A DNA stretch of 44,992 nucleotides from an uncultured Lachnospiraceae bacterium (GTDB taxonomy: Bacteria > Bacillota > Clostridia > Lachnospirales > Lachnospiraceae). Below the pieces are notes generated by a model. It worked only from the letters and a program-made list of their open reading frames with translations, was not told the origin of the DNA and searched no databases. How positions within the stretch are numbered: the stretch's first letter is position 1; every line of letters begins with the position of its first letter. This document shows positions 15,721-24,500 of this stretch, one piece after another. Where the stretch lies: contig CAMWJF010000033.1 of the NCBI GenBank assembly GCA_947174505.1, forward strand, positions 1 to 44,992, read 5' to 3'. The position numbers and the translations under genes were made by a program.

Positions 15721-16757
15721 AAAATTATTGGGATGAATTTGAATACAGCAAACTAAAGCTGTTACTGAATAACGAGAAAGTCAACTCCATCCTCGATGTG
15801 CGCAACGGCATCAAAAAGATGGACGAACATTTTCCGATCAGTGTAGAACTGCATTTGACAGATATCTGTAACCTGAAGTGCGAGTGGTGTACGGATAAGG
15901 AGCTGCGGAAAAATGGCGCGGTGATGGAACTACAGATAATCGAGCGGTTGTTCCGTGAATTCTGGCGGCATGGTACCGGCGTTACGCTGGAGGGTGGAGG
16001 AGAGCCGACGATGCATCCGGATTTTCATCGGGTGGCTGAGATCGGGCGGAATAACAGTCTGGATATGGGGCTGATTACAAATGGTACAGTGGATATCTCA
16101 GAATCGATGTCCATGTTGCGCTGGGCGAGAATCTCATTAGATTCCAGCACAAGGGAAGAATACAAACAGGAAAAGGGTGTTGACTGTTTTGACCGAGTCC
16201 TTGGGAATCTTGAAAAAATGTCTGCGGCCAGAGATCCGGAGCAGACATTTCTGGGCATTGGATATGTTCTGACAACCAGAAACCAGAGCAGTTTGATTGA
16301 ACTGATAAAACATCTGGACAGCATTGGCGTCGATTACATATATCTGAGACCGGTCGAGGAGGCGGAGGACATTACTCCGTCATTGGAAAGTCTTCTGGAT
16401 CTGCGGAAAAAACTGGCGGAGCTGACAGCAAAAACGAGAATCAGGTATATGCTGACTGTCTCCGACAGGGTTGTTGACAGGAATGCGGGTCTTCCGTGCA
16501 TCGCCCATTCCCTGACATCGGTCATCCATGCCAATGGGGAGGTTGCACTGTGCGAGAAGCGGCGGGAGGACGGGATCATACTCGGCAATGTGCGCGAGAC
16601 TTCTTTTGAGGATATTTGGGTTTCACCGTATCGGGAACAGGTCAGCCAGAAACTGCTGAAAGCGGAGTGTCAGAGTGGCTGCAGTGCATGCAGGGTGACA
16701 GGATTTAATATGATCTTTGAACAGTTGGAAAAGGTGCATTCAAAACATTTTATCTAA
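15717..16757 (+). CDS. Radical SAM protein with SPASM-like C-terminal cysteines
   Basis: The 346-residue protein carries CNLKCEWC (Cys51, 55 and 58), the C-x3-C-x2-C set that holds the S-adenosylmethionine-binding iron-sulfur cluster. GGGEPTMH, the GGE motif, lies near residue 100. Further cysteines follow at about 261 and 278 and in CQSGCSAC (about 318-325), with the spacing of a SPASM or twitch extension for auxiliary clusters. The substrate is unknown. Placed between an amidotransferase and a DegT aminotransferase, it could oxidise, epimerise or dehydrate a sugar, but peptide or protein modification is equally possible for this class. It overlaps asnB by four bases, and the DegT gene follows 13 bases on. 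Confidence 0.82.
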   Translation: MKNYWDEFEYSKLKLLLNNEKVNSILDVRNGIKKMDEHFPISVELHLTDICNLKCEWCTDKELRKNGAVMELQIIERLFREFWRHGTGVTLEGGGEPTMHPDFHRVAEIGRNNSLDMGLITNGTVDISESMSMLRWARISLDSSTREEYKQEKGVDCFDRVLGNLEKMSAARDPEQTFLGIGYVLTTRNQSSLIELIKHLDSIGVDYIYLRPVEEAEDITPSLESLLDLRKKLAELTAKTRIRYMLTVSDRVVDRNAGLPCIAHSLTSVIHANGEVALCEKRREDGIILGNVRETSFEDIWVSPYREQVSQKLLKAECQSGCSACRVTGFNMIFEQLEKVHSKHFI

Positions 16758-16770
16758 GGAGGGATTGAAG

Positions 16771-17811
16771 ATGGTACTGCCGTTTGAGAAAGAATACAGG
16801 GAGAGATATTATCAGTTACTGGATGAGGTTTTTGAATCGAACTTCTGGTCTGACGGAAAGATGACAAGGGTTTTTGAGGAAAAATTTGAAGAATTTACAG
16901 GGCTGCATTCCTGCGCGGTGACAAGCGGAGGAGCAGGACTTTTGTCCATCCTGGAATATGTAGACGTGAGAGGAAAAGAAGTGATTGTACCGGCCAATAC
17001 CTTCTGGGCGACGGCGCAGGCGGCAAAAAAGGCAGGGGCTAAGGTGGTGTATGCGGACTGCAACAGGGAAGACCTCTGCATGAGCTTTCAGGATATGGTA
17101 AGTAAAGTTACTTCGGATACGAAAGCGGTTATTCTGGTGCACATCGGAGGGCATATTGCATTTGAAACAGAGAAAATTGCAAAATTCTGTGAGGAACATA
17201 AGATTGCGCTGATTGAGGATTGTGCGCATGCCCATGGGGCGACGTGGAACGGTAAGACTGCGGGGAGCTATGGACTGGCAGGCAGTTACAGCTTTTATGC
17301 GACAAAAACCCTGCCGCTTGGCGAAGGCGGTATGATTGTCAGCAAAAACAAAGAGTTGATTTCATGGATGAAGAAATTTCGAAATTACGGAAAAGAAGTG
17401 ATTGACGGCCATATTGTGACTTATCCGATGAAGGAAGGGTTTAACTATAGAATCAATGAGTTTACGGCGGCATTGGGAATTGTGCAGATGGAACATTTGC
17501 CGGTTATTCTGGAATGGAAGCGGAGCCTGGCGCAGAAGTTTGACCAGATATTTGATAACCGGGTGCTTTTACCGGACGGAATGCAGTCAGGATACTATAA
17601 ATACATTGTTTTTGACCAGAAACTGAGTGAAGAAACCGGGAAAGTGTTTAATTATACAGATTTTGGTAATGAGATAGAGGGCGTTAAGATTGATCTGCCA
17701 AACAGCTATTGGGTGGCAGAACATCATAAATGTGCGCCAATTTATTACGGATGGGATAAAGCGGCGCTGTCAGTGGAGGAAATCCGGGATATTCTGGTGG
17801 TGGAAGGGTAA
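16771..17811 (+). CDS. DegT/DnrJ/EryC1 family aminotransferase-like protein
   Basis: The ATG at 16771, preceded by AAGGAGGGA, gives 346 residues. The family features are SGGAGLLSILEY near residue 53, VPANTFWATAQAAKKAG near 73, EDCAHAHGATW near 150, and SFYATKTLPLGEGG near 175-188 with the PLP-binding lysine in T-K-T. RINEFTAALGIVQ, the usual late motif, follows at about 230. It is clearly different from the WbpE-like enzyme at 3647 and would aminate a different keto-sugar, perhaps one made by the radical SAM protein or an SDR of this locus. It could instead be a PLP-dependent sugar dehydratase, since this fold includes them, although the lysine argues for an aminotransferase. Confidence 0.8.
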   Translation: MVLPFEKEYRERYYQLLDEVFESNFWSDGKMTRVFEEKFEEFTGLHSCAVTSGGAGLLSILEYVDVRGKEVIVPANTFWATAQAAKKAGAKVVYADCNREDLCMSFQDMVSKVTSDTKAVILVHIGGHIAFETEKIAKFCEEHKIALIEDCAHAHGATWNGKTAGSYGLAGSYSFYATKTLPLGEGGMIVSKNKELISWMKKFRNYGKEVIDGHIVTYPMKEGFNYRINEFTAALGIVQMEHLPVILEWKRSLAQKFDQIFDNRVLLPDGMQSGYYKYIVFDQKLSEETGKVFNYTDFGNEIEGVKIDLPNSYWVAEHHKCAPIYYGWDKAALSVEEIRDILVVEG

Positions 17812-17815
17812 AAGC

Positions 17816-18478
17816 ATGGAAGAAATACAGTATTACAAAACGGTATACAGTAAATTTTGGAAGAACCAGACAAAAAAATATGGATATGGGGCGTATGAAC
17901 GCAATCTTGTCGGGCTGATAGCCAATTCTTTACCTGAGAGGGTTTTTGAAGTGGGTGTTGGCACAGGCTGGCCGATCGGCGCTGCCTTACGGGAAAAGGG
18001 AATACAGGTTGACGGGTGCGACATCGCTGAGAGTTCGGTCGCTCTGGCACAGAAAGAGCTGGATAATCCGGAGGGAATCTGGGCCGGAGATGTGACGGAT
18101 TACACAGGGGAACTGGAAGCATATGATGTAGTTTACTGTGTGAGGGTGAGCTGGTATATTCCGGACTTTTATCGGACGGTCAGGCAGATGGCATCCATGA
18201 CAAAGCCGGGCGGAATTATTGTTTTTGATGTGATGGATAAATACAGTCCGCATTGCCTGCGTATGCAGAAGGAAGAAATGAAAGAAAAATATTTCAGGTT
18301 TTTGGGTATCGATGTAGAAGAGAACTTCGGACAGCATTTTATAAATCTCTGGCAGATGAAAAGATTTTTAAAAAAAAATGGCCTGCGTTATGAATGCTGG
18401 AATGAGAGGGAAATTACCGGAAATGGGGACAGAAAGCATACGCCGAAGGTTGTGTTTTGCTGCAGGAAGGAGCGGTGA
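17816..18478 (+). CDS. SAM-dependent methyltransferase
   Basis: The 220-residue protein has the class I methyltransferase motif VFEVGVGTGWPIGAAL at about residues 44-59. The acidic residue ending the second strand follows (VDGCDIAESSVALA), then DVVYCVRVSWYI and KPGGIIVFDVMD, which match motifs IV and post-IV. It should methylate a sugar hydroxyl or amino group, or a carboxylate, using S-adenosylmethionine. The start chosen (17816) follows GGAAGGG in the last codons of the DegT gene, four bases after its stop. A longer reading frame exists upstream but overlaps that gene. There are no membrane segments. The substrate is unknown. Confidence 0.78.
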   Translation: MEEIQYYKTVYSKFWKNQTKKYGYGAYERNLVGLIANSLPERVFEVGVGTGWPIGAALREKGIQVDGCDIAESSVALAQKELDNPEGIWAGDVTDYTGELEAYDVVYCVRVSWYIPDFYRTVRQMASMTKPGGIIVFDVMDKYSPHCLRMQKEEMKEKYFRFLGIDVEENFGQHFINLWQMKRFLKKNGLRYECWNEREITGNGDRKHTPKVVFCCRKER

Positions 18479-18481
18479 CGG

Positions 18482-18964
18482 ATGAAAAAAGGATATGCGA
18501 TATGCTTCACTGGAGCTATATCATTCGTAACAGGCTTTTTTCTTGGAGGAAAAGCGCTGGTAGGAATGATCAATGATTATAAAAGGCGGATGGAACGCAA
18601 TGCATCCAATTTGATGCTGTTTAATGACTGGCTGGAGTTTCTGTATGCGGGAGGCAGCATCGAGCAATATTTCCATGAGCATGGCTATAAAAGGGTGATG
18701 CTTTATGGGAACGGATATATCGGACAGAGACTGTTTCAGGCTTTGGAGAAAACGGACGTAGAGGTTACTGCGATCATGGATCAGGCAAATTCATCTGATT
18801 CTGACGCGGAGGGAATATTAATTGGCGTGGATAGCGAGATACCTGATTTTGATTGTGTAGTTGTTACGCCGACAGCTTATTTTGATGAAATTTTCCATAT
18901 GTTACGGAAGAGAACGGGACAGTCGGTTATTTCGGTAGAAGAGCTGTGGCAGAGACAGGTTTGA
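18482..18964 (+). CDS. Small membrane-anchored protein with Rossmann-like module
   Basis: This 160-residue protein begins with one hydrophobic segment (about residues 5-26, GYAICFTGAISFVTGFFLGG) followed by basic residues, which suggests a single membrane anchor with the rest in the cytoplasm. From about residue 68 it has VMLYGNGYIGQRLF, then AIMDQANSSDS and a terminal strand DCVVVTPTAYF. This is the same small Rossmann-like module found fused to enzymes at 18991, 25427, 26646 and 27781 and alone at 22208. No catalytic motif is visible. It may be a binding or docking subunit for glycosyltransferases. The next gene begins 26 bases after its end. Confidence 0.6.
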   Translation: MKKGYAICFTGAISFVTGFFLGGKALVGMINDYKRRMERNASNLMLFNDWLEFLYAGGSIEQYFHEHGYKRVMLYGNGYIGQRLFQALEKTDVEVTAIMDQANSSDSDAEGILIGVDSEIPDFDCVVVTPTAYFDEIFHMLRKRTGQSVISVEELWQRQV

Positions 18965-18990
18965 CAGATCAGTCTGATGGAGTGTCTGAA

Positions 18991-20472
18991 ATGATGACAA
19001 ATAAGAAAGAACAGATAGTGCTTTACGGGTTGGGGAATGCCGGAAGAAGTATGCTGCCGTACCTCAGAGAACGGTTTGAAATTGCATTTTGGGTGGACGG
19101 AAATCCAAGTTTATGGGGAACGGAGTATGAGGGGATTTCGATTCGTTCTCCGGAGAGCGTTTCGGAGTATGACGGCAGGATTATTGTGACAACGACAGAC
19201 GCTTTTTTTGTAGAAATTTCGGATTTCTTATTAAAATCAGGGTTTGAAAAAAATGCAGTTTTCAGAGGGCAGCATTGTGTATTTGATCAGCGAGAGGAAC
19301 TCGTTCCTTATGAAGTTGGTATGCTGGAACCGAAAAAGGTGGTTCTGAAAAAGTGCGATCTGTTAAAAAGAGACGAGGAAAGAAATGGATGTAAGGTAAT
19401 GGTTTTCTGCGGATTTTATTCCTCCTATGTGAATCAGGTGGTTCGGAACTGTAAGATAAGGATGCCGGATATTCATTTTTCAATTTTATCCAATGCGGAA
19501 GCGTATCTGGATGAAATGAGAGAGTATGCGGATCACATTTATGTCTATCATTCATACGCTGAGTTATATGGGATATTAAGCGAATTGCCGCAATATGATG
19601 TTTTTCAGATGTTGTGGATTGAAAATATATGGGTGTATTTTCGGGAACTGATTCGAAAAAAATGCAGGCGGCTGAACCTGTGTGTCGGGGGCAGCGATCT
19701 ATATAGAGCGAGGGATGCGGAACGAATCTACAAAAAGTCTCTGATTGATATGGCTGATACGGTCAGTGCGGAGACGGATGCAACGATCTGTGCTTTCGTG
19801 AAGGCATATCCTTCAGCGGCTGAAAAAATCAGGTGGGTTAATTTTGGGATTGAAACATTGGAATACATGGATCAGGACTGCTTTATCAGGGCACGAGAAA
19901 AGAGAAGAAGCATGGATATTCCCGACGACAGAATGGTCATTCTTTGTGGATATAATGCAGGTGAGGCACATCAGCATTTGGAGATGATTCGTGCGCTGAA
20001 GACAATAGATGAGACCATAAAGAGAAAAATAGTGCTGGTCTTTCCGATGACATATCCGAAAGAGCAGGATGACTATATCGAAAAAGTGAGGACAGAGCTG
20101 AATGACTGTGGGATCAGTTACAGAATTTTGACGGACTATATGAATCAGCAGGCCATGGCTGTATTGGAGATGATGTCGGATGCTTTGATCACCGTGCAGA
20201 AAACAGATCAGCTGAGTTCTACCATGCTGGAAATCATGTACGCGGGGAAAACAGTCATCGCCGGAAGCTGGCTTCCATATGAAAATTTGCGGGAAAAAGG
20301 TATTTTTTTTGTATCTGTGGATGAGATGGATAATGTTGCAGAATCTGTGTCAGAGATTGTGGTGAATGATAAGGTATATCGTGAAAAATGTGCGGTCAAT
20401 AAAGATATTGTTTACGCATTGTCTTCATGGAATACTGCGGCAGACAGATGGCGCGGGCTTTGGACGGATTGA
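18991..20472 (+). CDS. Rossmann-like module fused to GT-B glycosyltransferase
   Basis: From the ATG at 18991 (TGGAG eight bases upstream) the protein has 493 residues. Residues about 6-95 are the small Rossmann-like module (IVLYGLGNAGRSM, WVDGNPSLWG). The remainder looks like a GT-B glycosyltransferase with VMVFCGFYSSYVNQVV, a LCVGGSDLYR segment near residue 230, VILCGYNAG near 308 and SSTMLEIMYAGKTVIAG near 410, which carries the E-x-M-Y-A-G donor motif. The GGSDLYR region is reminiscent of TDP-Fuc4NAc transferases (GT56), but that is only an impression. It acts in the cytoplasm. Module fusion is its notable trait. Confidence 0.68.
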   Translation: MMTNKKEQIVLYGLGNAGRSMLPYLRERFEIAFWVDGNPSLWGTEYEGISIRSPESVSEYDGRIIVTTTDAFFVEISDFLLKSGFEKNAVFRGQHCVFDQREELVPYEVGMLEPKKVVLKKCDLLKRDEERNGCKVMVFCGFYSSYVNQVVRNCKIRMPDIHFSILSNAEAYLDEMREYADHIYVYHSYAELYGILSELPQYDVFQMLWIENIWVYFRELIRKKCRRLNLCVGGSDLYRARDAERIYKKSLIDMADTVSAETDATICAFVKAYPSAAEKIRWVNFGIETLEYMDQDCFIRAREKRRSMDIPDDRMVILCGYNAGEAHQHLEMIRALKTIDETIKRKIVLVFPMTYPKEQDDYIEKVRTELNDCGISYRILTDYMNQQAMAVLEMMSDALITVQKTDQLSSTMLEIMYAGKTVIAGSWLPYENLREKGIFFVSVDEMDNVAESVSEIVVNDKVYREKCAVNKDIVYALSSWNTAADRWRGLWTD

Positions 20473-20493
20473 AGGCGACAGAGGAGGGATGAA

Positions 20494-22203
20494 ATGCCGG
20501 GATTTCTTATTTCAAATAAAAAACTGGATGTTGAGCTGAATAATGTTTTTAATGATAAATGTATCAAAGATGAAATGACGTGCGACGTATGGTATGTGAA
20601 AAGAAATACACTGAATAAATTTATGCAGGACAAAGAATTTTTGTTGGATGAAGATATATTAGTCGTTGTAGAAGGATGTATTTTAAATAAGATAGATTTG
20701 CTGCACCAGTATGAAGCAGATACGATGTTTGACTTGTGTAAAAAGATGTACAGCATGCAAGGGGAAACTTTCTTTCGGGATTTTCGCGGTTCTTTTTCTG
20801 GAGCGGTATATGACAGAAAAAAAGACTTACTCATTGCATACACCAATCATGTGGGAGACCGTCCCTTATTTTATATGGACGGAGAGAATGAATGTTTCAT
20901 CGGATCTCAGGTTAACTATGTGATAGATGCGTGCAGAGAATTGGGTATACATTTGAGCTTAGATGAAAATGCGGCATATCATATGCTGACTTTTGCATTT
21001 ATGGAAGACAATTCTACCTATGCAAAGGAAATTAAAAGGCTTTTAGCCGGAGAATATCTCCGAATTGAAAAAGGAAAGGCGGCAGTACAGAGATATCACC
21101 GTTTCAAAAAAAATGCGGAGCGGTTCAGAAACAGTACAGAAGATGAAATCCTGGCTGAAATAGATTGTCATTTCCGAAAAGCAGTGGAGATGGAATATAA
21201 CAAGGATGAAGAATATGGTTTTGAGCATCGTGCGGATATGAGCGGCGGGCTTGACTCAAGGATGGCCATATGGGTGGCGCATTCCCTGAAGGATAGGCAT
21301 ATTCAGTTGAATACGGTTTGTAAATCGAATGATCTGGAGGAGCTGATTGCCAAACAGATAGCTTATTACTGGAAAGACGAGATTTGCGTCAGGGCGGATG
21401 ACAGTCTTGCTTTTTTGTATGATGTGGATCTCATGGTGAGGATGTTAGGAGGCCTTTCGCTTTATATGGGCCCGACAAGCGAGTATAGAATGCTGCTTGG
21501 GGAAAATACGGAGCGGTTTGGGCTAAAGCATACGGGACAGGTGGGAGATGCCATTTTAGGCAGTTTTAGAAGCGGGGGAGAGGAAAAGCAGTGGCCTACA
21601 GGAAGATACTCTGAGAAACTGGCGGAAAGGGTACAGGAGTATGCGGATCAGACCATACAGCAATATGATGATAAAGAACTTTATTTGCTGTATGTGAGAG
21701 GTTTTCTGGGCGCGATCAATACACATCAGTTTATACAGAATTTTACGGAAGTTTCTTCTCCGTTTTTGGATGTTGCGTTCTTTCAGTTGTGCCTGGATAT
21801 ACCAGTAGAATTGAGAGCAGGGCACTATATTTATAAAGAGTGGATCCTGAAATATTATCCTGATGCTGCAAAGTATAAGTGGGAACGTATCGATGATATT
21901 ATAACAAACGATAAAAAAGAGATAAACAGATGGAAAACAAGACGGGATATGAAACGAAAAATCAGAAAAATCCTTGCAAAGGATGAGGAGCGCTCTAATT
22001 TAGATATTCTATTTGATTCCGATCAGAAAGCGCAGACTTTCGTGAAAAAGTATGTTAAGCAGACCTATCCTTACTTTAGGAAGATGGCGTCAGGGCAATT
22101 CTGCAATGACATGAAGGAACTATATCTTCATGGGGGGATTTTGGAGAAAAGCATGGTTCTAACGGTTCTTTCCAGCGCGAAACTTTATTTTCAGGAGGAC
22201 TGA
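20494..22203 (+). CDS. Asparagine-synthetase-like protein without glutaminase cysteine
   Basis: The 569-residue protein aligns by eye with the asnB product but starts MPGFLIS instead of MCGI, so the nucleophilic Cys2 is absent. The Ntn-like domain is still recognisable (GSFSGAVYDRKK, VGDRPLFY). The PP-loop is kept (SGGLDSR, near residue 250). The later motif reads GQVGDAILGSF where AsnB has G-x-G-A-D-E-L-F, so one acidic residue is also replaced. Loss of the cysteine is known in beta-lactam synthetases and other AsnB relatives that adenylate a carboxylate without using glutamine. Here it may adenylate a uronic acid, use free ammonia, or be inactive. The start is fixed by GAGGAGG six bases upstream. 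Confidence 0.75.
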   Translation: MPGFLISNKKLDVELNNVFNDKCIKDEMTCDVWYVKRNTLNKFMQDKEFLLDEDILVVVEGCILNKIDLLHQYEADTMFDLCKKMYSMQGETFFRDFRGSFSGAVYDRKKDLLIAYTNHVGDRPLFYMDGENECFIGSQVNYVIDACRELGIHLSLDENAAYHMLTFAFMEDNSTYAKEIKRLLAGEYLRIEKGKAAVQRYHRFKKNAERFRNSTEDEILAEIDCHFRKAVEMEYNKDEEYGFEHRADMSGGLDSRMAIWVAHSLKDRHIQLNTVCKSNDLEELIAKQIAYYWKDEICVRADDSLAFLYDVDLMVRMLGGLSLYMGPTSEYRMLLGENTERFGLKHTGQVGDAILGSFRSGGEEKQWPTGRYSEKLAERVQEYADQTIQQYDDKELYLLYVRGFLGAINTHQFIQNFTEVSSPFLDVAFFQLCLDIPVELRAGHYIYKEWILKYYPDAAKYKWERIDDIITNDKKEINRWKTRRDMKRKIRKILAKDEERSNLDILFDSDQKAQTFVKKYVKQTYPYFRKMASGQFCNDMKELYLHGGILEKSMVLTVLSSAKLYFQED

Positions 22204-22207
22204 GACA

Positions 22208-22612
22208 ATGACAGAAACGGAACGCAGTATCTTTGATTCCCATGTCAGAAAGGAAGAGCTTCTTCAGATTAAATTTGAGCTGATGGGACAGTTGTTAAGG
22301 CCGGATGTGGTAAAAAATATTGTCGATGCACATGCGTGGCAGTCAATTTATATTTATGGTGGCGCGTATCTGGGAATACAGGCCTGCTGTGCATTCCGCC
22401 AGTTTATTGATGTGCCGTGTGTGATTGACCGGGCAGGGGAATTGATGATGCCAAGGGATGATATTGAGGTGATCCTGCCGGAGGATTTGGCCAGAATAGA
22501 TAACGATTTGCCAATTATCATAACACCTCTGGAACATGCCAGGGCTATTCGGGATCAGCTTATAAACTATAGAAGCGGAGAAAGGATATTTTATTTAAAT
22601 GAATTATTCTGA
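22208..22612 (+). CDS. Stand-alone Rossmann-like module protein
   Basis: I do not recognise a named family. The 134-residue protein has an N-terminal helix of about 45 residues. The module repeated across this locus follows: SIYIYGGAYLGIQACCAF, VPCVIDRAGELMM, and a strand LPIIITPLEHARAIRDQL. No catalytic residues are apparent and there is no membrane segment. It starts four bases after the degenerate AsnB-like gene and overlaps the next glycosyltransferase by 14 bases, so it is probably made in step with both. A structural or regulatory partner role is plausible but unproven. Confidence 0.55.
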   Translation: MTETERSIFDSHVRKEELLQIKFELMGQLLRPDVVKNIVDAHAWQSIYIYGGAYLGIQACCAFRQFIDVPCVIDRAGELMMPRDDIEVILPEDLARIDNDLPIIITPLEHARAIRDQLINYRSGERIFYLNELF

Positions 22613-23708
22613 ATCGATGTTATATGTCGTAAATGAAGATATTAATGTGCGTGGAAATATAGGCGTTAAAAAAAAGATTAACGCGCAGATTCGCGTATTT
22701 AAAAAACATTTCCCTAAATGCCTGATGACATATTATGCGTACGGCATGGCCTACCTGCTGGAAGATGACCGCGTGATTGAAAAAGAGGTTGCGCTGTCGA
22801 GGGCGGAATGTTTTCAGTGGTACTGCACCTGGATGAAGAAATATCATTGCCGGTGGGTATATATGAGATGTATGATTCCTGCTACCTATATTTATATTTC
22901 CTTTTTGCGCAAGATGAAGGAGATAGGGGTACGTATCGTCTTGGAATATCCGAGCTATCCTTACGAAGGTGAGGTGAAAAGTGAGGAGATTCTTCGAGAA
23001 GATAGAGAATACAGAAACTGTATTGGTGAATATGTTTCCTTGGCGACCACATACGCGAAGGGAGAGACCGTACATGGCATTCGTACGGTAGCGTTGCAAA
23101 ATGGTGTTGACTTGCAGGAAAACCCTGTTCGGAATATGAGAAAAAGAGGAAAGGATATCGGGCTGTTGGCGGTCGCGGGATTTTACTTCCATCATGGTTT
23201 TGAAAGGGTTTTGGAGGGGATGCATAAGTACTATCAAAATCCTGGAATATATGATTTTCATTTTTATATGGTCGGGGAGGGATCTGAAAAAAGAAAATAC
23301 GTGCAGTTAGTGAAGGAGTATGGTTTGCACCAGCATGTAGAATTTTGTGGCACTAAGACAGGGGCGGCATTGGATTGGTATTATGACAATGCGGATATAG
23401 GGATAGCACCGTTAGGGGCATATAAAGCGGGCGTGATTTCATCGACGCCAATTAAAACAAGAGAATACTGTAGCAGGGGATTACCTTTTGTATACGGCTA
23501 TGAGGATGATGGTTTCACAGGAAAGGAATTCTATGTCAGGAAGGTGTCTAATTCGCCGGAACCTGTGGATATGGGAGAGATTATTGGACTGTATGAAACG
23601 ACTGTAGAAAACAGGGAAATTCTGAAAGAAATGCGCAATTATTCGGAGGAAAACTTTTCGTGGGATTACATATTGAATCCTGTTATAAAATATTTGGAAA
23701 ATAGGTAA
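22599..23708 (+). CDS. Glycosyltransferase, GT4-like
   Basis: The 369-residue protein shows a GT-B pattern. An N-terminal acceptor domain includes YVVNEDINVRGNIGVKKKINAQI. A central TVALQNGVDLQENP is like the N-G-V-D linker motif common in GT4. The C-terminal donor domain has LLAVAGFYFHHGFERVLEGM, FYMVGEGSEKRKY, VEFCGTK and ADIGIAPLGAYKAG, with a late E-Y-C-x-R-G-L-P-F. The N-G-V-D and G-x-G-S elements make a GT4-type retaining transferase the best guess. There is no membrane segment. It overlaps the small module gene upstream by 14 bases. The sugar it transfers cannot be inferred. Confidence 0.8.
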   Translation: MNYSESMLYVVNEDINVRGNIGVKKKINAQIRVFKKHFPKCLMTYYAYGMAYLLEDDRVIEKEVALSRAECFQWYCTWMKKYHCRWVYMRCMIPATYIYISFLRKMKEIGVRIVLEYPSYPYEGEVKSEEILREDREYRNCIGEYVSLATTYAKGETVHGIRTVALQNGVDLQENPVRNMRKRGKDIGLLAVAGFYFHHGFERVLEGMHKYYQNPGIYDFHFYMVGEGSEKRKYVQLVKEYGLHQHVEFCGTKTGAALDWYYDNADIGIAPLGAYKAGVISSTPIKTREYCSRGLPFVYGYEDDGFTGKEFYVRKVSNSPEPVDMGEIIGLYETTVENREILKEMRNYSEENFSWDYILNPVIKYLENR

Positions 23709-23751
23709 GGACGATAAGGCGAAACGATATGTCGGAATAGGTGGAAATTAA

Positions 23752-24498
23752 ATGGAATTTACATATGATGCTTATAAAAATATGATACAGCTGTTGAGAA
23801 AACATGGATATGCTTTTTGCGATTATTGGAACTATGAAGAATATGATAAGAGCGTTATTATGCGGCATGACGTGGATCAAGATCTGGAAAAGGCTTTGGA
23901 ATTTTCTGATATAGAACGCGAATTGGGGATTTCAGCTACTTATTATGTATTGATGACCAGTAATTTTTATAATGTGTTTTCCGGGAAAAACAGAGAGATA
24001 TTAAAGAAGATATGTGAGAACGGACATGCCATTGGCCTGCATTTTGATGAGACACAATATCGAAAAACGAATAAAGATTGGTGGAAAGAAGCCATTGATA
24101 ATGAAATTACCCTTTTAGAACAGTGTGTAGGAAGAGAAGTAACCAGTGTGTCCATGCATCGTATATCGAAGGAGACACTGGCAGCCGATTGGAAGATCAG
24201 GGATGGTAAAGTAATAAATAGTTATGCAAAGGAATTTATAGAAAAACATAAATATATATCGGACTCTCGTAGAAGTTGGAAAGAGGATGTAATAGAACTG
24301 ATCAGAAGAGAACAGTATAATCGGTTTCATATGCTGGTTCACCCGTTCTGGTATGATCCGAATGAAAAATCGGCGAAAGAGGTTCTACGCTCTTTTTGCA
24401 GAGAGCAGATATATCACTGCTATGATGAATTGAGTAGAAACACTCGAGATCTAAGTGAATTGCTTGAAAAATCAGAGCTTTCTTTTCTGGGAGAATAG
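23752..24498 (+). CDS. NodB/WbmS-like deacetylase, second copy
   Basis: The 248-residue protein is a divergent paralogue of that at 10211. It has VIMRHDVDQDLEKAL (about residues 34-48), GHAIGLHFDETQY near 94, VSMHRIS near 132 and MLVHPFWYDP near 193, so the same set of metal and catalytic residues (Asp-His pair, His, His-Pro) is present. It should remove an N-acetyl group from a sugar in the cytoplasm. The neighbour downstream is an acyltransferase of LpxD type, just as the first copy is followed by a formyltransferase. Both deacetylases therefore sit before an enzyme that could re-acylate the freed amine. It starts 43 bases after the upstream glycosyltransferase. Confidence 0.72.
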   Translation: MEFTYDAYKNMIQLLRKHGYAFCDYWNYEEYDKSVIMRHDVDQDLEKALEFSDIERELGISATYYVLMTSNFYNVFSGKNREILKKICENGHAIGLHFDETQYRKTNKDWWKEAIDNEITLLEQCVGREVTSVSMHRISKETLAADWKIRDGKVINSYAKEFIEKHKYISDSRRSWKEDVIELIRREQYNRFHMLVHPFWYDPNEKSAKEVLRSFCREQIYHCYDELSRNTRDLSELLEKSELSFLGE

Positions 24499-24500
24499 GA

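Noticed and set aside
20489..20500. A misread start in the second AsnB-like gene that would restore Met-Cys-Gly
   Set aside because: The ATG five bases upstream is in another frame and soon stops. The frame used continues through a recognisable Ntn-like domain, so Pro at position 2 is taken as real.
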